14,014 nt of DNA from Verrucomicrobiia bacterium. Its GTDB lineage: Bacteria > Verrucomicrobiota > Verrucomicrobiae > Limisphaerales > JAKPVM01. The position numbers and the translations under genes are program-made. Positions within the stretch are counted from its first letter, which is position 1; each line of letters opens with the position of its first letter. Positions 7,370 to 14,014 of this stretch are shown here, piece after piece. The stretch lies in assembly GCA_026417275.1 (NCBI GenBank), contig JAOADO010000001.1, positions 1-14,014 on the forward strand, written 5' to 3'. Below the pieces are notes generated by a model, which saw nothing but the letters and a program-made list of their open reading frames with translations, made no database searches and had not been told where the DNA came from.

Positions 7370-7534
7370 AGGTTTTTTCTGTATGTTTAGACAGGGGCGT
7401 TAATTAAATATCACGCTTAAATTTGCGAGTGGTTTTTGTGGAATAGGATACGATACAATAGGATTAATTTTTTTCCTATTAACCTAAAATTTTTATTTGA
7501 TTTCATAATTATATATATTAAAATTGTTACTACT
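7370..7534. promoter_or_regulatory. Divergent intergenic region driving the five-gene cluster
   Basis: This 165-bp AT-rich gap separates two divergent start codons and must hold promoters for both. Candidate -10 like hexamers on the + strand are TACAAT (7454-7459) and TATATT (7514-7519), but neither has a well-spaced -35 box, so I do not assign one. The frame of the + gene stays open through this region from a TTG at 7436; the extension would add a second, unlikely hydrophobic stretch. Confidence 0.35.
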
Positions 7535-8674
7535 ATGAAGCCCACGATCATAATAACCAACGTTGTCGCGTTGTTGTTGGTGAACAACCCTATTTTGCTT
7601 TCTGGAAATGATTCTGCGCAGGCAAATCTAGCCGATGATGTTCCTTTACCAATCATCGAAAGGTTTGAGAACTATGGAGTAAAGGATGGCATTCCCTCGC
7701 ACAAGGTCCACGCGGTTTATAAGGCGAAGGATGGCAAACTCTGGCTTGGGACGTGGGACGGGCTTGTGTTGATGGAGGAGCCCGGTAAATTCAAACGGTT
7801 TGGACCGGAGCATGGATTGAGTCATAAGATGGTATTGGCAATTGCCGAGGATAGGAAGACCGGCGACCTCTGGATAGGAACGATGCGCGGTTTAACTCAT
7901 TACAGCGGCGGCAAGTTTACCGTTTATACACAAACCGACAGCGGTTTGCCAAATAACGTTGTTTACAGCGTAGATGTTTATGACGGAATTGTTTGGGTTG
8001 CAACAGCGGCTGGCGCAGGAATGTATAATCCAAAGGAGCGAACGTGGAAGATTTATGACCATAATAACACTGTGATGCATGAGCCGTGGACATATGCAAT
8101 TAAAGCAACGGAAGGTAAGACATATATAGGCGTGTGGGGCAGTGGAATTATTGAACACGACGTGAAGGCTGGAACATTTAAGGAGTACCGCGACCCGGAC
8201 CGTGATTTTCACTACGACCTTGTTCCTGATGATGGACCGATAAACGATATTACTTCGTGGTTGACTTACAACGATGGGATTCTCTGGCAAAACACCTATT
8301 TTGGCTTTGCGATGTATGATGGAAAGAACTGGAAGACATGGGTCGAAGGGAAGACACCGCTCCCGTCTAATTTTACTCAATTTTCCTGGCCTGTGGCAAA
8401 ATACTGCTGGATTGGCATGGATATTGGGGCTTCGACGACAGATGGCGAATATTGGGTGAACTATCTTATCAGCGAAAAAGGCGAAGGGATTATTGAAATT
8501 CATCGTCCGGGCAGACCGGTGGAAAAACGAACGACATCCACACGTTTGGTAAATTGTTTTGTGCTCGGGATATGGGCGGATGAAAATGAAGCATGGTTTG
8601 CTACATCGGATGGACTCAGCCGTGGTGTTTTCGCCAAAAAACCCGCTCAACCTAAAGTTGCAATCATAAAATAA
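7535..8674 (+). CDS. Secreted seven-bladed regulator-type beta-propeller protein
   Basis: A 379-residue protein starting at the first ATG. Residues 4-22 are hydrophobic and 'SAQA' (27-30) is a plausible signal peptidase site, so it is likely periplasmic. It has seven blade-like repeats with the W-x-G-T...G signature of two-component-regulator propellers (Reg_prop type): LWLGTWDGL (69), LWIGTMRGL (112), VWVATAAGA (153), TYIGVWGSG (196), LWQNTYFGF (250), CWIGMDIGA (291) and AWFATSDGL (353). These spacings fit one closed seven-bladed ring. In the known family such domains are sensor heads of hybrid histidine kinases; here the protein ends after the last blade, without transmembrane helix or kinase. 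It heads a five-gene run, 12 bp before the first binding-protein gene. The ATG is preceded by 'gttactact', with no Shine-Dalgarno. Most likely a free ligand- or protein-binding scaffold. Confidence 0.82.
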   Translation: MKPTIIITNVVALLLVNNPILLSGNDSAQANLADDVPLPIIERFENYGVKDGIPSHKVHAVYKAKDGKLWLGTWDGLVLMEEPGKFKRFGPEHGLSHKMVLAIAEDRKTGDLWIGTMRGLTHYSGGKFTVYTQTDSGLPNNVVYSVDVYDGIVWVATAAGAGMYNPKERTWKIYDHNNTVMHEPWTYAIKATEGKTYIGVWGSGIIEHDVKAGTFKEYRDPDRDFHYDLVPDDGPINDITSWLTYNDGILWQNTYFGFAMYDGKNWKTWVEGKTPLPSNFTQFSWPVAKYCWIGMDIGASTTDGEYWVNYLISEKGEGIIEIHRPGRPVEKRTTSTRLVNCFVLGIWADENEAWFATSDGLSRGVFAKKPAQPKVAIIK

Positions 8675-8686
8675 TCTCTCTTTTTT

Positions 8687-10096
8687 ATGAAAACGCGCAA
8701 AGTATTACTTGGCGTAGCTTTGTCTGTTGTCGTTTCTATTCGGCTAATGGGGGCGTATGCCGAAAAGACGGATAATAACACCCAGCCGCAGGAACAGACA
8801 CCTGTCGGAGCAGGACAAAAAGCTCAGACTATGAGCAATTATCCGGATGAATTGTATCCCTATTATGGAAACACACCGGATGATATGGTTCCGTTTAAGG
8901 ATGTTGAGCCTGTGTTCAGGTATTGGACAAAACGGTTGCCGTTCAGGGGACCTGGCAGGGATTATCCCGAGCCAACTGACCTCAAGTCTCTAAAAGTTGG
9001 TTTGTTAACACCGGCGAAATATGGACCGGAAGGCAAGCGCGGACAGGGAACAAAAGAAGGAGTTTTGCTTGCGTTTGAGGAGGCAAATGCGTCTCGAAAA
9101 CCTGGGGAATTACCATTTGAAATCATTGAACGCGAGGATTCGCCCCAATGGGGAAGTGCGGCAAATATAGCCGTGGAATTCAAAGACAACGACGTTCTCG
9201 GCTACATTGGAACTATTGACGGCGATGCTACACACGTTGCTCTGCGGGTTACATTGAAAACTGAGACATTTATTATAAACACTTCTGACCCGGACCCCAC
9301 ATTGACTGAAACGCAGATTCCGTGGTTGATAAGAATATTCCCGGATGACCGTCAACAGTGTTTCAGGTTGGCAAATATAATTGTAAGGGAAAGGGGTTGC
9401 AAGAGAATCGCTGTTTACCGCGAAAGCAGTCGTCCAGGGCGTGTTGGGGTTATGCATTTTATAAATTATATAAGGAGGCTTGGATGTCCGGCTGTGGCTC
9501 ACCTTTTGTATAAACCGGGAAGTAAGGACATTTCCAGCCAGTTGAATGCCATAAAATCTGTTGAGCCTGACGCCGTGTTATTTTACGGACAACCGGAGGA
9601 TATAGGTTATGCTGTGGCAACTTTCAGAAAAGCCGGCATAAAAGCACAGTTTTTCGGATTCGATAGGTTAATGGAAGATGAATTTGCAAAAACAGCAGGC
9701 GAGTATGCCGAAGGCATGACAATTACTTACTTCTTTGACATGGAGAGAAAAGACCAGAAATGGCTCGATTTTGTGCAGCGTTTTGAAAAAAGATGGGGAC
9801 ATAAACCGTGCGTCTATGCCGCATATGGATACGATGGAGCAAAATTAATGATTGAGGCGATAAACAAGTGCGGTCCGAATAGATTCAAAATCAGGGATTA
9901 TTTGGCAGGATTGGACGAGTGGGATGGAATTACAGGACACATGATTTTTGATGGTCGATGGGATAATATTGCGCCAATTGGCATGGCAGAATATAAAAAT
10001 TCAAAATGGCATTATCGTCCGTTGCCAGAAATTAAACCGGTAAAAATATCTCAACAGGCGGCAACGCAGGGTGTTTTACAACCAGCCACGCAATAA
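8687..10096 (+). CDS. Periplasmic ligand-binding protein, branched-chain amino acid (LivK) type
   Basis: A 469-residue protein of the type I periplasmic-binding fold (Peripla_BP_6 class). A signal peptide is clear (MKTRKVLLGVALSVVVSIRL, likely cut after AYA25). Residues 28-98 form a polar, Pro/Tyr-rich extension absent from ordinary LivK. The fold begins at 'LKVGLLTPAKYGPEGK' (102-117), followed by 'SPQWGSAA' (152-159), 'GYIGTIDGDATHVALRV' (172-188), 'IPWLIRIFPDD' (211-221), 'DAVLFYGQPEDIGYAV' (295-310) and 'VYAAYGYDGAKLMIEAI' (376-392). Known relatives bind amino acids or other small polar ligands and deliver them to ABC importers or sensors. No permease or ATPase gene accompanies it. Its stop codon overlaps the next start by one base (TAATG), so the two binding proteins are likely translationally coupled and may work together. 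Ligand unknown. Confidence 0.88.
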   Translation: MKTRKVLLGVALSVVVSIRLMGAYAEKTDNNTQPQEQTPVGAGQKAQTMSNYPDELYPYYGNTPDDMVPFKDVEPVFRYWTKRLPFRGPGRDYPEPTDLKSLKVGLLTPAKYGPEGKRGQGTKEGVLLAFEEANASRKPGELPFEIIEREDSPQWGSAANIAVEFKDNDVLGYIGTIDGDATHVALRVTLKTETFIINTSDPDPTLTETQIPWLIRIFPDDRQQCFRLANIIVRERGCKRIAVYRESSRPGRVGVMHFINYIRRLGCPAVAHLLYKPGSKDISSQLNAIKSVEPDAVLFYGQPEDIGYAVATFRKAGIKAQFFGFDRLMEDEFAKTAGEYAEGMTITYFFDMERKDQKWLDFVQRFEKRWGHKPCVYAAYGYDGAKLMIEAINKCGPNRFKIRDYLAGLDEWDGITGHMIFDGRWDNIAPIGMAEYKNSKWHYRPLPEIKPVKISQQAATQGVLQPATQ

Positions 10097-11220
10097 TGTG
10101 GAACCTTAAAATTTTATCAAAAAACCAAATTGGACTCTGGTTTCTCAAAATCTGCTTTTTTTCGTGTTTGGTAATTCTTTTTAAATTATCCGTTTTTCCA
10201 GCGGAAAAAAAGGTTATAAAAATCGGAATCTTACTCCCCGGCGATTCGCTCGAAAGTTCCAATATTATAGCCGGCGCTAATGCGGCAATAGAAGAATTTA
10301 ACAAACGCGAGGGATTTGAACTTCAGACGCTGACTAAAGCGCATTCAAATCAATGGGGGCAGGAAGCAGACGAGGCTGTTGAAATGTTGTTCAAAGACGG
10401 CGCTTGTGGATTGATTGCCCCATCTTCTGGAACCGTATCCCATCTGTTGTTTCAGGTCGCGGGAAGAACTCGAATGCCGTCAGTTTCTTTATGCAGTGAT
10501 TTATCGGTTACAGGGGCAACAATTCCATGGTGTCTTCGCATTGCGCCGACAACTGTTGAAGAAATAGACGCTGTAGTAAAGATTTTGCGATTAAAGGGCT
10601 GTTCTATAAGCAACTGTGTACTATTTGCACCCACGGGACGCGCAGGGAGAGAAATAGAAGCAGATGTTGAAAGGGCGGCAAAACTAAATTCACTATCAGT
10701 CAAACGTGTCGTTCAAATAGACCCAGCAAAAAACATGGATACAAACGCTGTAAGAAAAGCGCTACAATCCAGAATAGATTGCGCGCTTATCTGGTTGCCG
10801 CATTCCTCAGCAATCCAGGTGATGGAGGAACTAAATAATACAAAATTCCATGGAACAATAGTTGTCTCCAGCCGCCTTTTATCAAACGATTTTGTCCGCC
10901 AGTCGGCAAAGTTGTCTAACATGGTTTGCGTGGCTACCGTGCTTCTTGAAGATATTTATGGAAACCAGAGCGAGGTAATGTTGGACAATATGTCACCGGC
11001 AAAACAGAGTTATATATCAATTCTGGCTCATGACGCGGTGCTTTTGCTGGCGGAACACCTATCCACATGCGATGAATTACATCCACATATTGGTTTTCCG
11101 CCCAGAAATGGAGTTCATGGGTGGACAGGCGATATGATTTTTAGTAAAAACGGCGATAGAATAACAAAACTTCTGGTATGGAAAGTGGAGGAAGGAAAAT
11201 TGGTTAAAATAAGAGAATAA
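10096..11220 (+). CDS. Second periplasmic ligand-binding protein, paralogue of the preceding gene
   Basis: A 374-residue LivK-type binding protein. Residues 13-35 are a hydrophobic signal or anchor; the fold starts at 'VIKIGILLPGD' (40-50). It is a diverged copy of its upstream neighbour: 'HSNQWGQEADEAVEMLF' matches 'DSPQWGSAANIAVEF', and 'ATIPWCLRIAPTTVEEIDAV' matches 'TQIPWLIRIFPDDRQQCFRL' at the same place. It lacks the neighbour's 70-residue N-terminal extension and has a less conserved ligand area, with 'GLIAPSSGTVSHLL' (105-118) in the usual binding loop. The ATG overlaps the previous stop by one base, and the next gene follows after 5 bp. It has no Shine-Dalgarno of its own. Best reading is a co-receptor or a second-specificity receptor; the ligand is unknown. 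Confidence 0.85.
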   Translation: MWNLKILSKNQIGLWFLKICFFSCLVILFKLSVFPAEKKVIKIGILLPGDSLESSNIIAGANAAIEEFNKREGFELQTLTKAHSNQWGQEADEAVEMLFKDGACGLIAPSSGTVSHLLFQVAGRTRMPSVSLCSDLSVTGATIPWCLRIAPTTVEEIDAVVKILRLKGCSISNCVLFAPTGRAGREIEADVERAAKLNSLSVKRVVQIDPAKNMDTNAVRKALQSRIDCALIWLPHSSAIQVMEELNNTKFHGTIVVSSRLLSNDFVRQSAKLSNMVCVATVLLEDIYGNQSEVMLDNMSPAKQSYISILAHDAVLLLAEHLSTCDELHPHIGFPPRNGVHGWTGDMIFSKNGDRITKLLVWKVEEGKLVKIRE

Positions 11221-11225
11221 AGATT

Positions 11226-11801
11226 ATGAAAGAAACATTGGATTATATGAAAAGAATTTGGAAACTGGCGGTGATATTTTGTATGGTCGTTCCAATCGCA
11301 GTGATGGTTTTTGCAGCTCAAAAACAAACCGTTCAACCAAAGAAAAAACTGCAGGTTACAATCCAGCCGCGTCATATGGCTGACGCTTTGTATGCGGTTA
11401 TTCACGGACATAGAGAAGTTTATTTAAAGCTTTATTCCGAGAAAACGGAACTCTTATCTGACCCATGTTCGGTTTTTCGAAAAAATTCAGAAGCGGTTGC
11501 AAGTAAAGGAGTCGAATTCTCCTACGTGATTCGTTCCCTTAAACCAATCGCTGAAAGGAATCTCCCTGAAACAGAATTCGAAAAAAAGGCCCTCGAATCA
11601 TTCACGAAAAACTCAAATGAACCTGTGTGCGCAGAGGAGTTGCTTGGCGGACGATGGTATTTTACCGCAGTTTATCCAGAAAAAGCCACTCACCGTGCGT
11701 GTGTGGAATGTCACAATAAATATGGCAGGGATAAAACAATAAAGCATAATGAAGGCGATGTCCTTGGTGGGATTGTGATAAGAGTTGCGCTTGAACTTTA
11801 A
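11226..11801 (+). CDS. Tll0287-like (DUF3365) periplasmic haem-binding protein
   Basis: A 191-residue protein. Residues 12-30 form a signal peptide or anchor ending in VFAAQ. The body (about 45-191) matches the Tll0287-like/DUF3365 pattern: a helical start 'MADALYAVIHGHREVYLKLYSEK', a central 'FEKKALESFTKNSNEP' region, and a C-terminal c-type haem site CVECH (159-163) followed by 'HNEGDVLGGIVI' (174-185), the closing strand typical of the family. The known structure of the cyanobacterial relative is a PAS-like fold with one covalent haem. Role is likely redox or gas sensing, or electron transfer, outside the cytoplasm. It starts 5 bp after the previous stop. A second in-frame ATG (11247, 'MKRIWKL') would give a tidier signal peptide; neither start has a strong ribosome site. 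Its presence implies a cytochrome c maturation system elsewhere in the genome. Confidence 0.85.
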   Translation: MKETLDYMKRIWKLAVIFCMVVPIAVMVFAAQKQTVQPKKKLQVTIQPRHMADALYAVIHGHREVYLKLYSEKTELLSDPCSVFRKNSEAVASKGVEFSYVIRSLKPIAERNLPETEFEKKALESFTKNSNEPVCAEELLGGRWYFTAVYPEKATHRACVECHNKYGRDKTIKHNEGDVLGGIVIRVALEL

Positions 11802-11806
11802 ATATG

Positions 11807-11819
11807 TTAGAATTTCTAA
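11807..11819. repeat. Small inverted repeat in the gap before the DUF2231 gene
   Basis: TTAGAA-T-TTCTAA, arms of 6 bp around one base, lies in the 42-bp AT-rich gap between the haem-protein and DUF2231 genes. It could be an operator or a weak mRNA hairpin; there is no T tract, so it is not a standard terminator. Confidence 0.35.
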
Positions 11820-11843
11820 TATTAATTATTAATAGTATTTAAT

Positions 11844-12302
11844 ATGAACCAGGCACATTATCATTTGATGATTAACCATGTCCCGTTGTTCGGGATAGTA
11901 ACAGGTACCTGTTTAATGCTGGCAGGTTTGATTTTAAGAAACGAGGTTGTTAAAAAAACAGCGCTTTATTTTTTTGTAATCTCTGCTTTGGTAATTGTCC
12001 CAACATATACGAGCGGTTTTGGAGCGGAGAAGGTATTAAAGGCGTTTTTGCCTGGCATGAACACGGATGTTATTGAACAACACGAGGAGATTGCTGTTCT
12101 GGCGCTTGGCGCCACCGCGGTTCTTGGAATTATCTCATTGGTATGCACAATCTTATTCTGGGGGCAGAAGCCTGTTAAGAATGTTATTGCGATTATTATT
12201 GTGATATTAAGCATTGCCACTGTTGTTATGATTGGTTTTACAGCCAATCTTGGGGGAAAGATTCGTCATCCTGAATTAAAGAATTCTTCTGGATATAGAT
12301 AA
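11844..12302 (+). CDS. DUF2231 family four-helix membrane protein
   Basis: A 152-residue integral membrane protein with four predicted helices (about 13-31, 38-55, 83-106, 112-134). It shows the family pattern: 'HLMINHVPLFGIVTG' (7-21), 'EQHEE' (78-82), and 'GFTANLGGKIRHPE' (131-144). Histidines 5, 7, 12, 80 and 142 sit near the ends of helices, where they could bind haem b or metal; that is inference. The family's function is not firmly established, but members often occur beside cytochrome genes. Here it follows the single-haem protein by 42 bp, so the pair may form a membrane redox unit. The start has no Shine-Dalgarno. It appears to close the five-gene run, with about 100 bp before the next gene. 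Confidence 0.85.
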   Translation: MNQAHYHLMINHVPLFGIVTGTCLMLAGLILRNEVVKKTALYFFVISALVIVPTYTSGFGAEKVLKAFLPGMNTDVIEQHEEIAVLALGATAVLGIISLVCTILFWGQKPVKNVIAIIIVILSIATVVMIGFTANLGGKIRHPELKNSSGYR

Positions 12303-12402
12303 TCATATTATTAAAAATTTTATTGATTGTTTGGGAAACGAGCTCCCACCTATTTTTGTTAATGTTTTGAATTTTGTCTGCTGATTCTGTTAATCTAACG
12401 GC

Positions 12403-13254
12403 ATGGTTGCCATTAGTGAGATTTTTAGAGGATATACTGAATTTTGTCCGCATTTTAAACCGCGCCCCGGGATTCGTCATGTTTTGATTGACTTTGACGG
12501 GACGTTGTCGTTAATACGCGAGGGATGGCCTGAGGTTATGATTCCGATGTTTGTAGAGTTCCTGCCGCGATTAGCGGGGGAAACAGAGGAGGATGCGCGC
12601 CGGCTTATGACGGAGGATGTCATGCGTCTGAACGGAAAACAAACAATTTACCAGATGATACAATTCGCCGAAAGGGTTAAAGAACGTGGGGGAACCCCAC
12701 AGGACCCGCTCTGGTATAAGTATGAATATCTGCGAAGGCTCGACGTAAAAATCGCTGATAGAAAGGAAAGGTTGAAGAAAAGGTTGATAGCGACGGATGA
12801 CATGCTCGTTTACAATGCACGTCAGATGCTTGAATCTCTGTTGGCGCGTGGTTTTTCATTGTATCTTGCAAGCGGGACGGATGAATTTTATGTGCATGAG
12901 GAGGCTAAATTGCTCGACGTTGATAAATATTTTGGAAACCACATTTACGGGGCAATTGACGATTATAAGAATTATTCTAAAAAAATGGTGATTGATAGAA
13001 TTTTAAATGAGAACAAGATTGATGGAAGCGCTTTGCTGGCAATTGGCGACGGATATGTCGAGATTCAAAACACAAAGGAAGTTGGCGGATTGGCAATTGC
13101 TGTTGCGAGCGACGAGGCGCATAACGGATCGGGCAATATTGACCAGTGGAAGAGACAACGTCTTTTGTCAGTGGGCGCAGATGTGGTGATTGCGGATTAT
13201 CGGGACGCGGAAACTTTGATAAAAGTTATATTAGGCGAAATCTCTTTGACTTGA
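12403..13254 (+). CDS. HAD superfamily hydrolase, probable sugar-phosphate phosphatase
   Basis: A 283-residue cytoplasmic HAD hydrolase distinct from the one at 4996-5664. Motif I is 'VLIDFDGTLSL' (27-37), motif II 'YLASGTDEF' (154-162), motif III lysine probably Lys193 or 194 in 'NYSKKMVID', and motif IV 'AIGDGYVEI' (213-221), where an acidic Glu220 takes the place of the common second Asp. An unusually long helical cap (about 45-135, with 'ETEEDARRLMTEDVMRL') lies between motifs I and II. All key residues are present, so it should be active, probably on a sugar phosphate; the substrate is unknown. It precedes the deoxyhypusine-synthase-like gene by 33 bp on the same strand, suggesting a shared pathway. 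There is no Shine-Dalgarno before the ATG. Confidence 0.83.
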   Translation: MVAISEIFRGYTEFCPHFKPRPGIRHVLIDFDGTLSLIREGWPEVMIPMFVEFLPRLAGETEEDARRLMTEDVMRLNGKQTIYQMIQFAERVKERGGTPQDPLWYKYEYLRRLDVKIADRKERLKKRLIATDDMLVYNARQMLESLLARGFSLYLASGTDEFYVHEEAKLLDVDKYFGNHIYGAIDDYKNYSKKMVIDRILNENKIDGSALLAIGDGYVEIQNTKEVGGLAIAVASDEAHNGSGNIDQWKRQRLLSVGADVVIADYRDAETLIKVILGEISLT

Positions 13255-13287
13255 ATTGTGAAAATGATTTTATTTGGGTTTTGAAGT

Positions 13288-14014
13288 ATGGAAAATTATG
13301 TTCAACCTCTAGACCTTTCAAAATTAATGGTGTTACCCTTAAAGTCAAGGGAGCATAAGAGCCGTCTTAAAGATATTCTTGTTGAACCGTCGAATTATCC
13401 AGAGCGGTGTCCAGAAGATATTATGGAAAAGGTTCTGGATTGTGCTGAGAAGATTAGGAGGGCGAAAGAGAAAAAGGCGTCGGTAATTTTAATGTATGGC
13501 GCGCATTTGATTAAAAACGGCGGTCAACTTTTAATTAATCATTTAATTGATATGGGATTTATAACCCACCTGGCAACAAATGGTGCTGGCACGATTCATG
13601 ACTGGGAGTTTTCTTATATTGGATGCTCCACAGAAGATGTTAAGAAAAACGTTGCAACAGGAACTTTTGGAACATGGGATGAAACTGGAAAGTATATAAT
13701 GATTGCGTTGTTGGCGGGGGGAGTCAACGGGGACGGTTATGGGAAGTCCCTGGGGCGATTTATTCAGCAAGACGGTGTTTATTTACCTTCCAGAGAAGCA
13801 CTCATTAAACAGGTTGTAGACAATCCTGATGATAGTCTGAATTCTGCGCGAATGGACCTGTTGCTCGCAATGGGAAGGTTTGATTTAAAACCGGGCAATT
13901 TCATAGTAACTCACCCATACAGAAATGCGTCGGTCCTGGGACACGCGTATCTTAAAAATGTGCCATTTTCAGTTCATCCTGGAATCGGATACGACATTAT
14001 AACAAATCACCCAA
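13288..14014 (+). CDS. Deoxyhypusine-synthase-like Rossmann protein, 3' end outside window
   Basis: An open frame of 242 residues without a stop, truncated by the window edge. Features: 'ILMYGAHLIKNGG' (about 68-80), 'LINHLIDMGFITHLATNGAG', 'IHDWEFSYIGCSTEDV', 'GTFGTWDETGKY', 'GDGYGKSLGRFI' and, near the edge, 'PFSVHPGIGYDII'. The 'GAH.IK', 'THLATNGAG.IHD', 'GTFG...ETG' and 'VH.GIGYDI' series is, from memory, that of a conserved bacterial family distantly related to deoxyhypusine synthases (a Rossmann-like NAD-binding fold), of unproven function. It is not a true deoxyhypusine synthase, since bacteria lack the eIF5A substrate in the usual sense. It follows the HAD hydrolase by 33 bp. No Shine-Dalgarno is seen. 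A neighbouring sugar-kinase gene may lie beyond the edge, which I cannot see. Confidence 0.75.
   Translation, partial: MENYVQPLDLSKLMVLPLKSREHKSRLKDILVEPSNYPERCPEDIMEKVLDCAEKIRRAKEKKASVILMYGAHLIKNGGQLLINHLIDMGFITHLATNGAGTIHDWEFSYIGCSTEDVKKNVATGTFGTWDETGKYIMIALLAGGVNGDGYGKSLGRFIQQDGVYLPSREALIKQVVDNPDDSLNSARMDLLLAMGRFDLKPGNFIVTHPYRNASVLGHAYLKNVPFSVHPGIGYDIITNHP

Noticed and set aside
7436..7534. Longer propeller protein from an upstream TTG
   Set aside because: It would place a second hydrophobic stretch before a good signal peptide and needs a rare start codon.
7892..8650. 252-residue open frame antisense to the propeller gene
   Set aside because: It is a mirror of a gene with clear repeat motifs; its own translation is Cys/His/Arg/Ile-rich without domain features.
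12332..12357. TGGGA/TCCCA hairpin followed by a T-rich run after the DUF2231 gene, as a terminator
   Set aside because: The stem is only 5 bp with a 7-nt loop, and the T run is separated from the stem by several bases. It may be a weak terminator but I cannot support it.

Overview
The window looks like a chromosomal segment of a bacterium from the PVC side of the tree (Verrucomicrobia/Lentisphaerae/Kiritimatiellae-like, possibly a planctomycete relative). The main clues are an orphan type II-like pseudopilin with a C-terminal 'ADGS...[13 protein letters not shown]' tail, a large protein ending in an 'IPSD..DGKPLRY...YSIGWDEKDNGG' tail, and a seven-bladed regulator-type propeller beside periplasmic binding proteins. 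This assignment is inference from protein style; no 16S rRNA is present.

Layout, left to right. (1) Positions 1-540: the 3' end of a 23S rRNA gene, a tRNA-less spacer, a complete 5S rRNA and a strong intrinsic terminator, closing an rRNA operon on the + strand. (2) Positions 541-1621: about 1.1 kb with no convincing gene; it holds a 16-bp tandem duplication, a LacI-like palindrome and a possible structured element. (3) Positions 1622-3058: a pseudopilin on the - strand and, divergently, a small membrane-anchored protein of unknown function. (4) Positions 3087-4752: an AT-rich two-gene type II restriction-modification module on the - strand, consisting of a beta-type SPPY DNA methyltransferase with an N-terminal helix-turn-helix and an overlapping HNH nuclease. 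(5) Positions 4996-7369: a HAD phosphatase-like protein lacking the usual motif III lysine, and a 505-residue membrane-anchored protein, both on the - strand. (6) Positions 7535-12302: a tight five-gene + strand cluster coding for a secreted beta-propeller, two tandem paralogous periplasmic (LivK-type) binding proteins, a single-haem Tll0287-like (DUF3365) protein and a DUF2231 four-helix membrane protein. (7) Positions 12403-14014: a second, different HAD hydrolase followed by a deoxyhypusine-synthase-like protein that runs off the window edge.

The most unusual part is region 6. All five products are predicted to be exported or membrane-bound. Two look like small-ligand receptors and two look haem- or redox-linked, yet the cluster contains no ABC permease, ATPase, histidine kinase or response regulator. 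It may be an envelope ligand/redox-sensing or respiratory accessory module; this is inference. A second pattern is that region 6 and 7 genes almost all lack a Shine-Dalgarno sequence, while the restriction-modification genes, the pseudopilin and the small membrane protein have recognisable ones.
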